A stretch of DNA of 5,134 nt from assembly GCA_022720335.1 (NCBI GenBank), contig JAIHVJ010000146.1, positions 1-5,134 of the forward strand. The letters are read 5' to 3'. Below, one piece after another: positions 1 to 4,908 of this stretch. The stretch is from Collinsella sp. (GTDB lineage: Bacteria; Actinomycetota; Coriobacteriia; Coriobacteriales; Coriobacteriaceae). How positions within the stretch are numbered: position 1 is the first letter of the stretch; each line of letters opens with the position of its first letter. The notes beneath the pieces are model-generated. The model was not told the DNA's origin and made no database searches. It saw only the letters and a list, made by a program, of their open reading frames with translations. The translations under genes and the position numbers were made by a program.

Positions 1-1
1 G

Positions 2-112
2 GTCATGGACAAGGACGAGCAGCTCCGCGATAATCGCCTTAAGCTGCTCAACCGCTTCGAGGCCGTTTTCTCCGGCATCGCCAACATCGGTGAGCTTGCC
101 CGCAAAAAGTAA
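2..112 (+). CDS. glyS: Glycyl-tRNA synthetase beta subunit, C-terminal end (partial)
   Basis: The frame is open from the window edge and closes with TAA at 110-112, giving 36 residues that begin VMDKDEQLRDNRLKLLNRF and end in ARKK. The pattern VM..D..LR.NRL.LL.RF...F...A.. is what I know of the extreme C-terminus of bacterial GlyS, the anticodon-binding end of the beta subunit of the alpha2beta2 glycyl-tRNA synthetase, which charges tRNA-Gly in the cytoplasm. The GC-rich codons match the next gene, which starts 34 bp later on the same strand, so the two may be co-transcribed. Only the tail is visible, so the assignment rests on this short motif and from-memory family knowledge. Confidence 0.8.
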   Translation, partial: VMDKDEQLRDNRLKLLNRFEAVFSGIANIGELARKK

Positions 113-132
113 GCTAGCCTGCGCATAAGCGC

Positions 133-140
133 AAAAGGAG
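133..140 (+). promoter_or_regulatory. Ribosome binding site of the PDRP gene
   Basis: AAAAGGAG lies 6 nt before the ATG at 147 and fixes that start. A small perfect stem (TGCGC, loop ATAA, GCGCA; 120-133) abuts the upstream edge of this site. It is too short to call a terminator between glyS and this gene. Confidence 0.7.
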
Positions 141-146
141 CCCCGC

Positions 147-1022
147 ATGGATTGCCCGGTCGCCGCTCGTCCCATCGTTATCGTTATCTCCGACTCGCTC
201 GGTGATACCGCTTGTGAGGTGGTGCTTGCGGCGTCCGGGCAATTTGATGAAGGGGCTTTTCGTGTTTTACGTCTGCCTAAGGTGACCTCGGTGGAGCAGG
301 TCAAGTCGTTTGTGGGCCCGCGAGTCGATGCCGACCATCGTGATATCGCCGTATTCCACACAATTGTCGATCCGGCGCTTCGTGCTCGCGTGCTCGACTA
401 CTTGGGCATGCTGCACATTCGCTCGGTCGACCTGATCGGCCCGACGCTTGCCGTGCTGTCGTCGCTTATCGGCGTGCCGCCAAAAGGAGTGGCGGGTGTG
501 ATCCATAAGACCGATGACCGGTATTTCCACCGCATCGAGGCCATGGAGTACTTTGTCGAGCACGATGACGGACGTGGTTGCGACGATCTGTCGGGTGCCG
601 ATATCGTGCTGCTGGGCGTGTCGCGCACATCCAAGACGCCGCTGTCGATGTATTTGGCCTATCAGGGCTACAAGGTCGCCAACGTTCCGTTGGCGCACGG
701 TATGGAGCCGCCCAAGTCGATTTACGAGGTAGACCCGATGCGGTTGTTTGGCCTGATTTCGACCGTCGACGTTATTTCTGAGATTCGCGACAGCCGCTTG
801 GGCGACGACTATGCCCGTGCCGTCGCCGGCTCCTATGCCGAGCCCGAGAGCGTGCGAAGCGAGCTCGAGGAGGCTCGTGCTCTCATGAAGCGCCTGGGTT
901 GCTTTGTAGTGCGTACCGACGGCAAGGCGATCGAGGAGAGCGCCTCCGAGATCATCGCTCACCTCGATGAGATCCAGGAAGCAAGGGCCCGCCGAGCCGC
1001 CCGCCGCGCCCAGCAGCAGTAA
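147..1022 (+). CDS. Pyruvate,phosphate dikinase regulatory protein (bifunctional kinase/pyrophosphorylase, DUF299)
   Basis: This 291-residue protein has the length and features of the DUF299 family. It opens with a short beta strand and the motif ISDSLGDT (residues 14-21), where the family has SDSTGET. It carries YFHRIEAMEYFVEHDDG (127-142), matching the family pattern RIxAIEF..xHDDG, and a P-loop G157-V-S-R-T-S-K-T164 followed by P-L-S. Family members control pyruvate,phosphate dikinase (or PEP synthase) by ADP-dependent phosphorylation of a threonine near the catalytic histidine, and by phosphate-dependent removal that releases pyrophosphate. The C-terminal 20 residues are a basic Arg/Ala tail (ARARRAARRAQQQ). 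The start is fixed by AAAAGGAG 6 nt upstream. This gene often sits next to ppdK; no ppdK follows here, and the sequence after the stop changes character within about 220 bp. Confidence 0.93.
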   Translation: MDCPVAARPIVIVISDSLGDTACEVVLAASGQFDEGAFRVLRLPKVTSVEQVKSFVGPRVDADHRDIAVFHTIVDPALRARVLDYLGMLHIRSVDLIGPTLAVLSSLIGVPPKGVAGVIHKTDDRYFHRIEAMEYFVEHDDGRGCDDLSGADIVLLGVSRTSKTPLSMYLAYQGYKVANVPLAHGMEPPKSIYEVDPMRLFGLISTVDVISEIRDSRLGDDYARAVAGSYAEPESVRSELEEARALMKRLGCFVVRTDGKAIEESASEIIAHLDEIQEARARRAARRAQQQ

Positions 1023-1062
1023 CTACTGAGTAGCTAATTTGGGACGTGTCTCTATAGTATTG

Positions 1063-1245
1063 TCAAATCTCCTGGGACGAGCCCGCCCTCCTCGAGTCGC
1101 TCGGGAGGCTCGGCGTTGCAGAGACGGCGAGGCCGGACGGGGATTACCTCTTCGTGATGGAGGGGAACCCCGGCGCTGGAGGGCGACGGGGAGGCGCCTC
1201 GGGTGCAGCTACACAAGGGGGCCTGTCCACGAGGTCCACGTGCGG
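1063..1245 (+). pseudogene. GC-rich coding remnant of unrecognised origin
   Basis: Downstream of the PDRP stop is a GC-rich stretch in which one plus-strand frame (tcc tgg gac gag ccc gcc...) has G or C at nearly every third codon position. It reads SWDEPALLESLGRLGVAET and then ARPDGDYLFVMEGNP. There is a TAG upstream in this frame and no start with a ribosome binding site. The frame runs without a stop into the lower-GC DNA at about 1246, where the composition breaks. This looks like an internal fragment of a host or mobile-element gene cut at the junction. I do not recognise the family. The heptamer TGGGACG occurs at 1040 and again at 1073, just before the remnant, which could be a scar or chance. 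Confidence 0.35.
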
Positions 1246-1371
1246 GAAGTCAATTAATTTACCGTTCAAAAAGGGGGCAATGTGGGAAAGGGCCAAGCCG
1301 ACTATTGAAATGACGATAAAGACGAGGCATCCTGATGTATGTCGGAATATAGATAGGACAAAACGTATCAT
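1246..1371 (-). pseudogene. Truncated ABC exporter (N-terminal membrane segment only)
   Basis: Reading minus from the ATG at 1371, the first 42 codons give MIRFVLSIFRHTSGCLVF followed by a hydrophobic helix and APFLNGKLIDF. This is the pattern of the first transmembrane helix of ABC exporters that fuse membrane and ATPase domains (typically ...LLPPLLxGKLIDxL...). After LIDF the reading frame passes into the GC-rich block and ends as a nonsense tail (PHVDLVDRPP..., stop near 1144). The remaining helices and the whole ATPase are missing. There is a TAG directly before the ATG and no clear ribosome binding site, so even this start may be secondary. It lies on the same strand as, and downstream of, the modified-peptide operon, where an exporter would be expected. 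Homology beyond this short stretch cannot be shown. Confidence 0.5.
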
Positions 1372-1574
1372 CTATATCGCTTCTATGAAACCCGATGCAA
1401 GTTCTTCTCAATCTCGAAATAGATTGAAGGCATTGAGAGGAACTTTATACTACAAAAATCGTAGGTCTGCCACCTAGACAGAAGAAGTGATTTTGTATGC
1501 GGAATCTTGCATTTTGAAAACCGGTGCCAACTATGAGGTGTGAGTCGGGCTCGGTAAAGCGCGGGGGAAATGAG
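1372..1574. other. Region without a convincing gene
   Basis: This is lower-GC, AT-mixed sequence between the exporter stub and the terminator-like hairpin. Several short frames are open on both strands but lack ribosome binding sites and recognisable products. A small perfect stem (TAGGT, 5-nt loop, ACCTA; 1462-1476) is followed on the minus strand by CGATTTTT. That could act as a weak minus-strand terminator, but the stem is only 5 bp. Confidence 0.5.
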
Positions 1575-1612
1575 ATAGGCTGCGCGTCATCAGAGAGTGG
1601 CGCGCAGCCTAT
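1575..1612 (-). terminator. Strong 12-bp hairpin after the methyltransferase gene
   Basis: ATAGGCTGCGCG (1575-1586) and its exact reverse complement CGCGCAGCCTAT (1601-1612) enclose a 14-nt loop. The hairpin begins 27 bp beyond the methyltransferase stop on the minus strand, where a transcript end is expected. The minus-strand bases that follow are CTCATTTCCCC, so there is no good U-tract. It may therefore be a weak intrinsic terminator or an mRNA-3'-end protecting structure. The inverted repeat is seen directly; the function is inferred. Confidence 0.55.
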
Positions 1613-1638
1613 TGACCTGCTTTCGTATGACGGATGCT

Positions 1639-2781
1639 TTAGAGGATCCAGGGGCCAAGTGGGTTGCCATCTGCGGAGCAGTCTTGAATCGTTAGGATGG
1701 GATTTTGAAAGGGCTGTCTCTCCCTCCACGCCTTCAAGTGATAGGTGCAGACGCGGTCGTAGTGGATTTTTTTGTATGCGCGCGATATCTGTTTTACAGC
1801 CTCCTCTTTGCTGGAATATTTTCCTGGAGCATGTGCAACAGATGTGCATGCGATACCGTCGATCCAGCCAGATTGGGGTCCGAGGTTAAAGCTCGAGATT
1901 ATTGTCAAGACGCCATTGAGGCCAGCTTGCAACAAATCGTTCTGTATTCGTTCAAATGCTGATTGATTGTTGGTTCCAAGGCCAATCATTCCAATTGCAG
2001 AGAGGTATCCGCTATCAGTGAGTTTATCTCCTGCACCTCGAATAACCTTGCTTGTGATGTTGAGGCCATCTGGGCCGCCATCGCCAACGAAGGGGTATGG
2101 TACGTCTTCTGGGATTGGGAGCAAAGGAGGATTCACCGTAATGAGTTCATAGCTGCAAGAGCTTTCGATATTGTTTAGTGCGTTGTAGAGACTTCCGGTT
2201 AGAACAGTTAAATCTTCGCTAATACCATTGACCAGTGCGTTTAGTTGGCAGATTTCTGAGGCGATTGGATTGATATCTATCGCCGTGACGTGCATTCCAG
2301 ATTTTGCCAGTATGAGTGCCTGGATGCCTGGTCCAGAGCAGAGGTCTAAGGCATTCTTTCCGGGGGATGGGCTTAGCCGACGAGCGAGCCCAATTGAATC
2401 AGAGCCAAAATATAGTAAAGGCGAGGGTGATGGCGCATCGGCAAAAAGCCAGATGCCATGATATCGGATTAGAGATAAACCGGAAAGGGAGGCATTGCCA
2501 TTGTGCTTGCTTAGCAGCCCGAGTGAGGCTATGGTTTCAACAGTGCCTTTCAGCAGACTTCTTTTTGCCACTTCTGAATCGAGATCAATCTCTCCACCTA
2601 GCATCAGGAAGGAGACGATCTCTTGATGCTCCCTGTCAAGTTGATCCCAGATGCGATGCGCGCATTCAAAAGGATCTATAGATATGTCAAGTGTGTCTAA
2701 AAAATCTGTTACTCCAAGAGTGTCCAATCTACGGAGTGGATTACTCGAGAGCGAATTTAAAGAGGGTAGCACTTCAATCAT
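1639..2781 (-). CDS. Class I SAM-dependent methyltransferase with NPPL motif (putative peptide N-methyltransferase)
   Basis: From the ATG at 2781 the product has 380 residues. The N-terminal ~135 residues look like a winged-helix-type helical region ending in LLYFGSDSIGLARRL (122-136). The Rossmann core then shows motif I ALDLCSGPGIQAL (144-156), the acidic ribose-binding strand AIDINP (167-172), NALVNGI (181-187), the catalytic strand LITVNPPLLPIP (213-224) and GGPDGL (235-240). This layout matches PrmC/HemK- and RsmC-like enzymes. In that superfamily the (N/D)PP(Y/F) motif marks methylation of a planar nitrogen such as an amide or nucleobase amine; here the fourth residue is Leu. The chosen ATG overlaps the upstream radical SAM gene by 8 bp (ATGATTGA). 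An ATG at 2796 is also possible, and a TTG at 2832 is unlikely. Given its operon partners, I infer that it modifies the precursor-like protein encoded first in the operon, perhaps at Asn side-chain amides. A housekeeping target cannot be excluded. Confidence 0.8.
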   Translation of the reverse strand: MIEVLPSLNSLSSNPLRRLDTLGVTDFLDTLDISIDPFECAHRIWDQLDREHQEIVSFLMLGGEIDLDSEVAKRSLLKGTVETIASLGLLSKHNGNASLSGLSLIRYHGIWLFADAPSPSPLLYFGSDSIGLARRLSPSPGKNALDLCSGPGIQALILAKSGMHVTAIDINPIASEICQLNALVNGISEDLTVLTGSLYNALNNIESSCSYELITVNPPLLPIPEDVPYPFVGDGGPDGLNITSKVIRGAGDKLTDSGYLSAIGMIGLGTNNQSAFERIQNDLLQAGLNGVLTIISSFNLGPQSGWIDGIACTSVAHAPGKYSSKEEAVKQISRAYKKIHYDRVCTYHLKAWRERQPFQNPILTIQDCSADGNPLGPWIL

Positions 2782-3853
2782 GTATATCAGACCCATTTCC
2801 GATAAAGGTAGTCTCGAATTTAGTCTCGACAATCAAGTCGGCTGCCAGTTTAGGAGCTAGCTTTGCAAGACAGGTCTGTGCCTCTTTCGAGAGGGCGATG
2901 TCTTCGCAAATCTCGCATTGAGAGAGGTAGCTTGAGCGCCCAAATGAAGAAAGGCCTCCGCTCGTGCGCAAGTGCTTCAGCAGCCCTCCTGGTCCTATGT
3001 ATTGTATGTAATTAAGTAGGAGCAGCTGCAGTTCATTAATGTCATCCGTCAGATTGATTTTGCCAAGATCGAAAAGCCAAGTTTCCTCTGCATTTATTCC
3101 GCAGCAGGGTGCAAGATGGCAGTTTGGGGAAATAACGAAGTCTCGGCCGCAGTCGGAACAGTGTGACGCTAAGAGACGTGCCTGCGGTCGCGCATTTTGG
3201 TTGAGACTGAGATTTCGTGCGCGCCCAATTCGCGTGATGCCTGAATCCGTGATGAAGCGGGCTGGCGCGCTGGGAGGCTGGGTATTATCGTCGAACTGAT
3301 GCAGGAGTGGAATGTCTTCATTAAGGTACTTGCACAGGTATGCCGGGCTGATTGTACTGTTGTTATCTCTGCAGACCGCAATGCCGAGAGTTTGAAAGCC
3401 CATTGTTTTTGCTGAGTTCCAAAGGTTGCGCACATTCTCGAGGGGTATATATTCCGCATGAAAGTCGTCGCAGCTGATATTGATTTCGTCAAGGCCACAT
3501 GACTTCAATTCGTTGAGGAACGTTTCTGCGTCTCTTTCGCTTTTTGCCCACCACGCATTCGTTACAATTCGAGTAAAGAGTCCTAAAGAATTCGCATATG
3601 CGATGGCCTCGAGAAGGTCATCGCCAAGAAGGGTGCATTCTCCGCCCGTAAACACAACAACACCACTTCCGACGCATACTTCGGCGAAGCTATCGATGAA
3701 TTGCCGCATTTGGGGAAGAGTAAGCCTGTCACTGTTGTTCGGAGTGCAGCTCATCAGACAATGATCACACACAGCGCCACATTTATATGTTGTTATAAAT
3801 GTCAGCATTCGAGGTCTGCGGAACAGCACGTGCTGCGAGCTTTCGGAAATCAT
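2774..3853 (-). CDS. Radical SAM peptide-modifying enzyme (epimerase-like), with Cys-rich C-terminal region
   Basis: The product has 359 residues. FITTYKCGAVCDHCLMSC (19-36) supplies C25, C29 and C32 for the radical SAM 4Fe-4S cluster, plus a further Cys at 36. The CX3CX2CX3C spacing is one I recall from YydG-type epipeptide epimerases. GGEC (70-73) replaces the usual GGEP SAM-binding motif. VTNAWW (97-102) and ISCDDFHAEYIP (126-137) follow the TIM-barrel pattern of this class. The C-terminal part holds C232, C235, C245, C250 and C251, with another pair at C313 and C316, suggesting a SPASM-like or other auxiliary cluster, or a Cys hydrogen donor. The ATG overlaps the stop of the upstream gene as ATGA and has no ribosome binding site of its own, implying translational coupling. 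Radical SAM family membership is firm. Epimerisation is inferred from motif likeness and context; thioether or C-C crosslinking and C-methylation remain possible. Confidence 0.88.
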   Translation of the reverse strand: MISESSQHVLFRRPRMLTFITTYKCGAVCDHCLMSCTPNNSDRLTLPQMRQFIDSFAEVCVGSGVVVFTGGECTLLGDDLLEAIAYANSLGLFTRIVTNAWWAKSERDAETFLNELKSCGLDEINISCDDFHAEYIPLENVRNLWNSAKTMGFQTLGIAVCRDNNSTISPAYLCKYLNEDIPLLHQFDDNTQPPSAPARFITDSGITRIGRARNLSLNQNARPQARLLASHCSDCGRDFVISPNCHLAPCCGINAEETWLFDLGKINLTDDINELQLLLLNYIQYIGPGGLLKHLRTSGGLSSFGRSSYLSQCEICEDIALSKEAQTCLAKLAPKLAADLIVETKFETTFIGNGSDIHD

Positions 3854-4575
3854 GCCGCGAGCAAACGGGCGTCGGTGATTACCAAGGTGCCTTCGTTCTC
3901 GGAGTAAGTAACTTCGAATTCGACGGAGCGATAATACCCGCGGGCGACCCCATTGGAAGCCCCTTCGGGGTTGATGGTATTGGAGCTGGAATTCTTGATT
4001 GCTGTTTTAAGCATGGCTGCTTGCCTCGCTGCACTCAAGCCCTCTTGATCAAATTTCCTGAAAACAGAAGTTTGTTTGTACGATTCCGATAGTTCAACAA
4101 CATCAGGTTTGTTCATAAAAAAAGCTGATCCATAGCCCATTGTGTTGACGTCGTACTTAAGGTTGGCGTTGTTTTGAGCATTCGCGTTTGCGTTTGCCAT
4201 TCCGTTTGCGTTCAGAATGATGTTTGCGTTCGTTACTGCGTTTGCATTAAGTACAACGTTTACGAGAGGTATCGTTTGCGGCTCAGCTTCGTTGTCCTCG
4301 TCATAATATGCAAGTTGGATACGACGATATACTGCGCGTGCAACGGGGACACGCGCCTCCTTTTCGGTTGACTCCACCAGTTCGTACAGAGAGACTTTTC
4401 GATTTCCCGCTTTGATTTGGAGGTCTGTAATTCCATATTTCTGGAATACGGCACGAGGCTGAGCTTCGAAATCGCGTCTTGCGTCGGTAGATTGTTCCGC
4501 GTCCGCGACCAGTTTTTCAAGGATGCTAAGCTGGGACTGTATTGAGAGTTCGTTTAGGTGGTTCACATTGTCCAT
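3850..4575 (-). CDS. Candidate RiPP precursor with NHLP-like leader and Asn/Ala hexad array
   Basis: The product has 241 residues from the ATG at 4575, which follows GGAGGT with 7-nt spacing; an in-frame TTG at 4590 overlaps that site and is rejected. Residues 1-70 are helical and charged. DARRDFEAQPRAVFQKYGI (31-49) resembles the nitrile-hydratase-alpha-like leader pattern (D..FR..L..dP...L...GI) of proteusin precursors. Residues 104-144 form a low-complexity array with Asn at 106, 110, 112, 116, 118, 122, 124, 128, 130, 132, 135, 136, 138 and 144, mostly every second residue, and a strict six-residue period. About 97 residues follow, including MGYGSAFFMN (146-155), an Ala/Lys helix and a beta-rich end (YYRSVEFEVTY...GTLVITDARLL). 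There is no signal peptide, no transmembrane segment and no Cys. The gene is first in a coupled operon with a radical SAM enzyme and a methyltransferase. A beta-solenoid structural protein is the main alternative. Confidence 0.75.
   Translation of the reverse strand: MDNVNHLNELSIQSQLSILEKLVADAEQSTDARRDFEAQPRAVFQKYGITDLQIKAGNRKVSLYELVESTEKEARVPVARAVYRRIQLAYYDEDNEAEPQTIPLVNVVLNANAVTNANIILNANGMANANANAQNNANLKYDVNTMGYGSAFFMNKPDVVELSESYKQTSVFRKFDQEGLSAARQAAMLKTAIKNSSSNTINPEGASNGVARGYYRSVEFEVTYSENEGTLVITDARLLAA
4159..4266 (-). repeat. 18-bp-period coding repeat (Asn/Ala hexads)
   Basis: This encodes residues 104-139 of the precursor-like protein. The minus strand repeats AACGCAAAC-type units at 18-bp steps, each unit reading N-A-N-x-[V/I/M/N]-x. 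The first unit (residues 104-109) is the degenerate LVNVVL and the last (134-139) begins QNNAN. Third positions of the central units vary little (AAC GCA AAC recurs), which suggests recent tandem duplication of a hexad. Confidence 0.75.
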
Positions 4576-4582
4576 AGCGGTG

Positions 4583-4588
4583 ACCTCC
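4583..4588 (-). promoter_or_regulatory. Ribosome binding site of the precursor-like gene
   Basis: The minus strand reads GGAGGT, then CACCGCT, then ATG. This near-consensus site at 7-nt spacing selects the ATG at 4575 over the upstream in-frame TTG. It is much stronger than any site before the two downstream genes, as expected if the precursor is made in excess. Confidence 0.85.
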
Positions 4589-4632
4589 AATGTTGAATAG
4601 CTGTCTTGAAAGACTACGTCATGCTAGTGTCG

Positions 4633-4647
4633 GTATCGATTTGATAC
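4633..4647. promoter_or_regulatory. Inverted repeat GTATC-N5-GATAC
   Basis: A perfect 5-bp inverted repeat with a 5-nt spacer lies in the intergenic region, about 58 bp before the precursor start, probably within its 5' leader. It could be an operator or a small mRNA stem. At this length chance is also plausible. Confidence 0.25.
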
Positions 4648-4682
4648 TACGAACAAATTAGAACTAAATGGATATAGTTTCC

Positions 4683-4710
4683 ATACTAATCAAAACAAAC
4701 TTGCATTCAA
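4683..4710 (-). promoter_or_regulatory. Candidate promoter for the modified-peptide operon
   Basis: On the minus strand TTGAAT (plus 4705-4710) and TAGTAT (plus 4683-4688) are separated by 16 bp, resembling sigma-70 -35 and -10 boxes. Transcription would start near 4675 and leave a leader of about 100 nt. The -35 lies inside the ACTTG/CAAGT inverted repeat, so a repressor bound there would block it. Assigned by eye only. Confidence 0.3.
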
Positions 4711-4728
4711 GTTTTTATTTATACTTGA
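4697..4728. promoter_or_regulatory. Cluster of three ACTTG half-sites (candidate operator)
   Basis: AAACTTG-CATT-CAAGTTT (4697-4714) is a perfect 7-bp inverted repeat. Its right arm also pairs as TCAAGT-N10-ACTTGA (4707-4728), giving three half-sites in alternating orientation. The set overlaps the candidate minus-strand -35 box and a plus-strand TATACT (4720-4725) that could serve the divergent membrane-protein gene. One regulator could therefore control both directions. The repeats are seen directly; binding is inferred. Confidence 0.4.
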
Positions 4729-4773
4729 TTTAAGGCGGAGTGGAATGTGGGTGCGCAAGGAGACGCGGAATCG

Positions 4774-4908
4774 ATGAGAGCCTCAAAAAAAATTACTGCA
4801 GTGTTATCATCTTTCATCCTCTCTATTCTTCCATTTCTGATTCTATGGGCGGCTTGGTCAGTCCGTGCTATATTTCTAGTCTTCTTTTATCGACAACCTG
4901 CTCAGTGA
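4774..4908 (+). pseudogene. Apparent 5' part of a membrane protein, in a different frame from its continuation
   Basis: An ATG at 4774 is preceded by AAGGAG (4757-4762, 11-nt spacing). It encodes 44 residues: MRASKKITAVLSSFILSILP, then a continuing hydrophobic helix (FLILWAAWSV) and FYRQPAQ, then TGA. The Lys/Arg start and long hydrophobic segment look like a genuine first transmembrane helix. From about 4845 the neighbouring frame carries similar hydrophobic coding and stays open to the window end. A one-base indel between about 4845 and 4870 would join the two into one protein. It could instead be a free-standing small membrane peptide. Confidence 0.4.

Noticed and set aside
267..962. Long minus-strand open frame opposite the PDRP gene
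   Set aside because: It is a mirror of a high-GC coding gene. The product is His/Arg/Gln-rich with no recognisable motif, while the plus frame has full family motifs and a ribosome binding site.
1023..1040. CTAC-TGA-GTAG palindrome after the PDRP stop as a terminator
   Set aside because: The stem is only 4-5 bp, with no GC core and only a short AATTT after it.
1387..1440. Short minus-strand frame MPSIYFEIEKNLHRVS just upstream of the exporter stub, possibly its lost N-terminus
   Set aside because: It is in a different frame, ends with a stop before the stub, has no ribosome binding site and is too short to judge.
1445..1849. Minus-strand frame with a Cys-rich start (MHICCTCSRKIF...)
   Set aside because: It overlaps the C-terminal part of the methyltransferase in another frame, spans the hairpin region and shows no family signal.
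2782..2832. TTG start (2832) for the methyltransferase
   Set aside because: It would create a 59-bp overlap with the radical SAM gene and the added residues (SRLNSRLPLSE) have no domain character; ATG 2781 or 2796 is simpler.
4174..4371. Plus-strand frame rich in Cys and Val (MSIRVCVCHSVCVQ...) that resembles a metal-binding or toxin-like peptide
   Set aside because: The Cys/Val pattern is the antisense image of the Asn/Ala repeat codons, and there is no ribosome binding site.
4575..4590. Upstream TTG start for the precursor-like gene
   Set aside because: The TTG lies within the TTGGAGGT ribosome binding site of the ATG at 4575.
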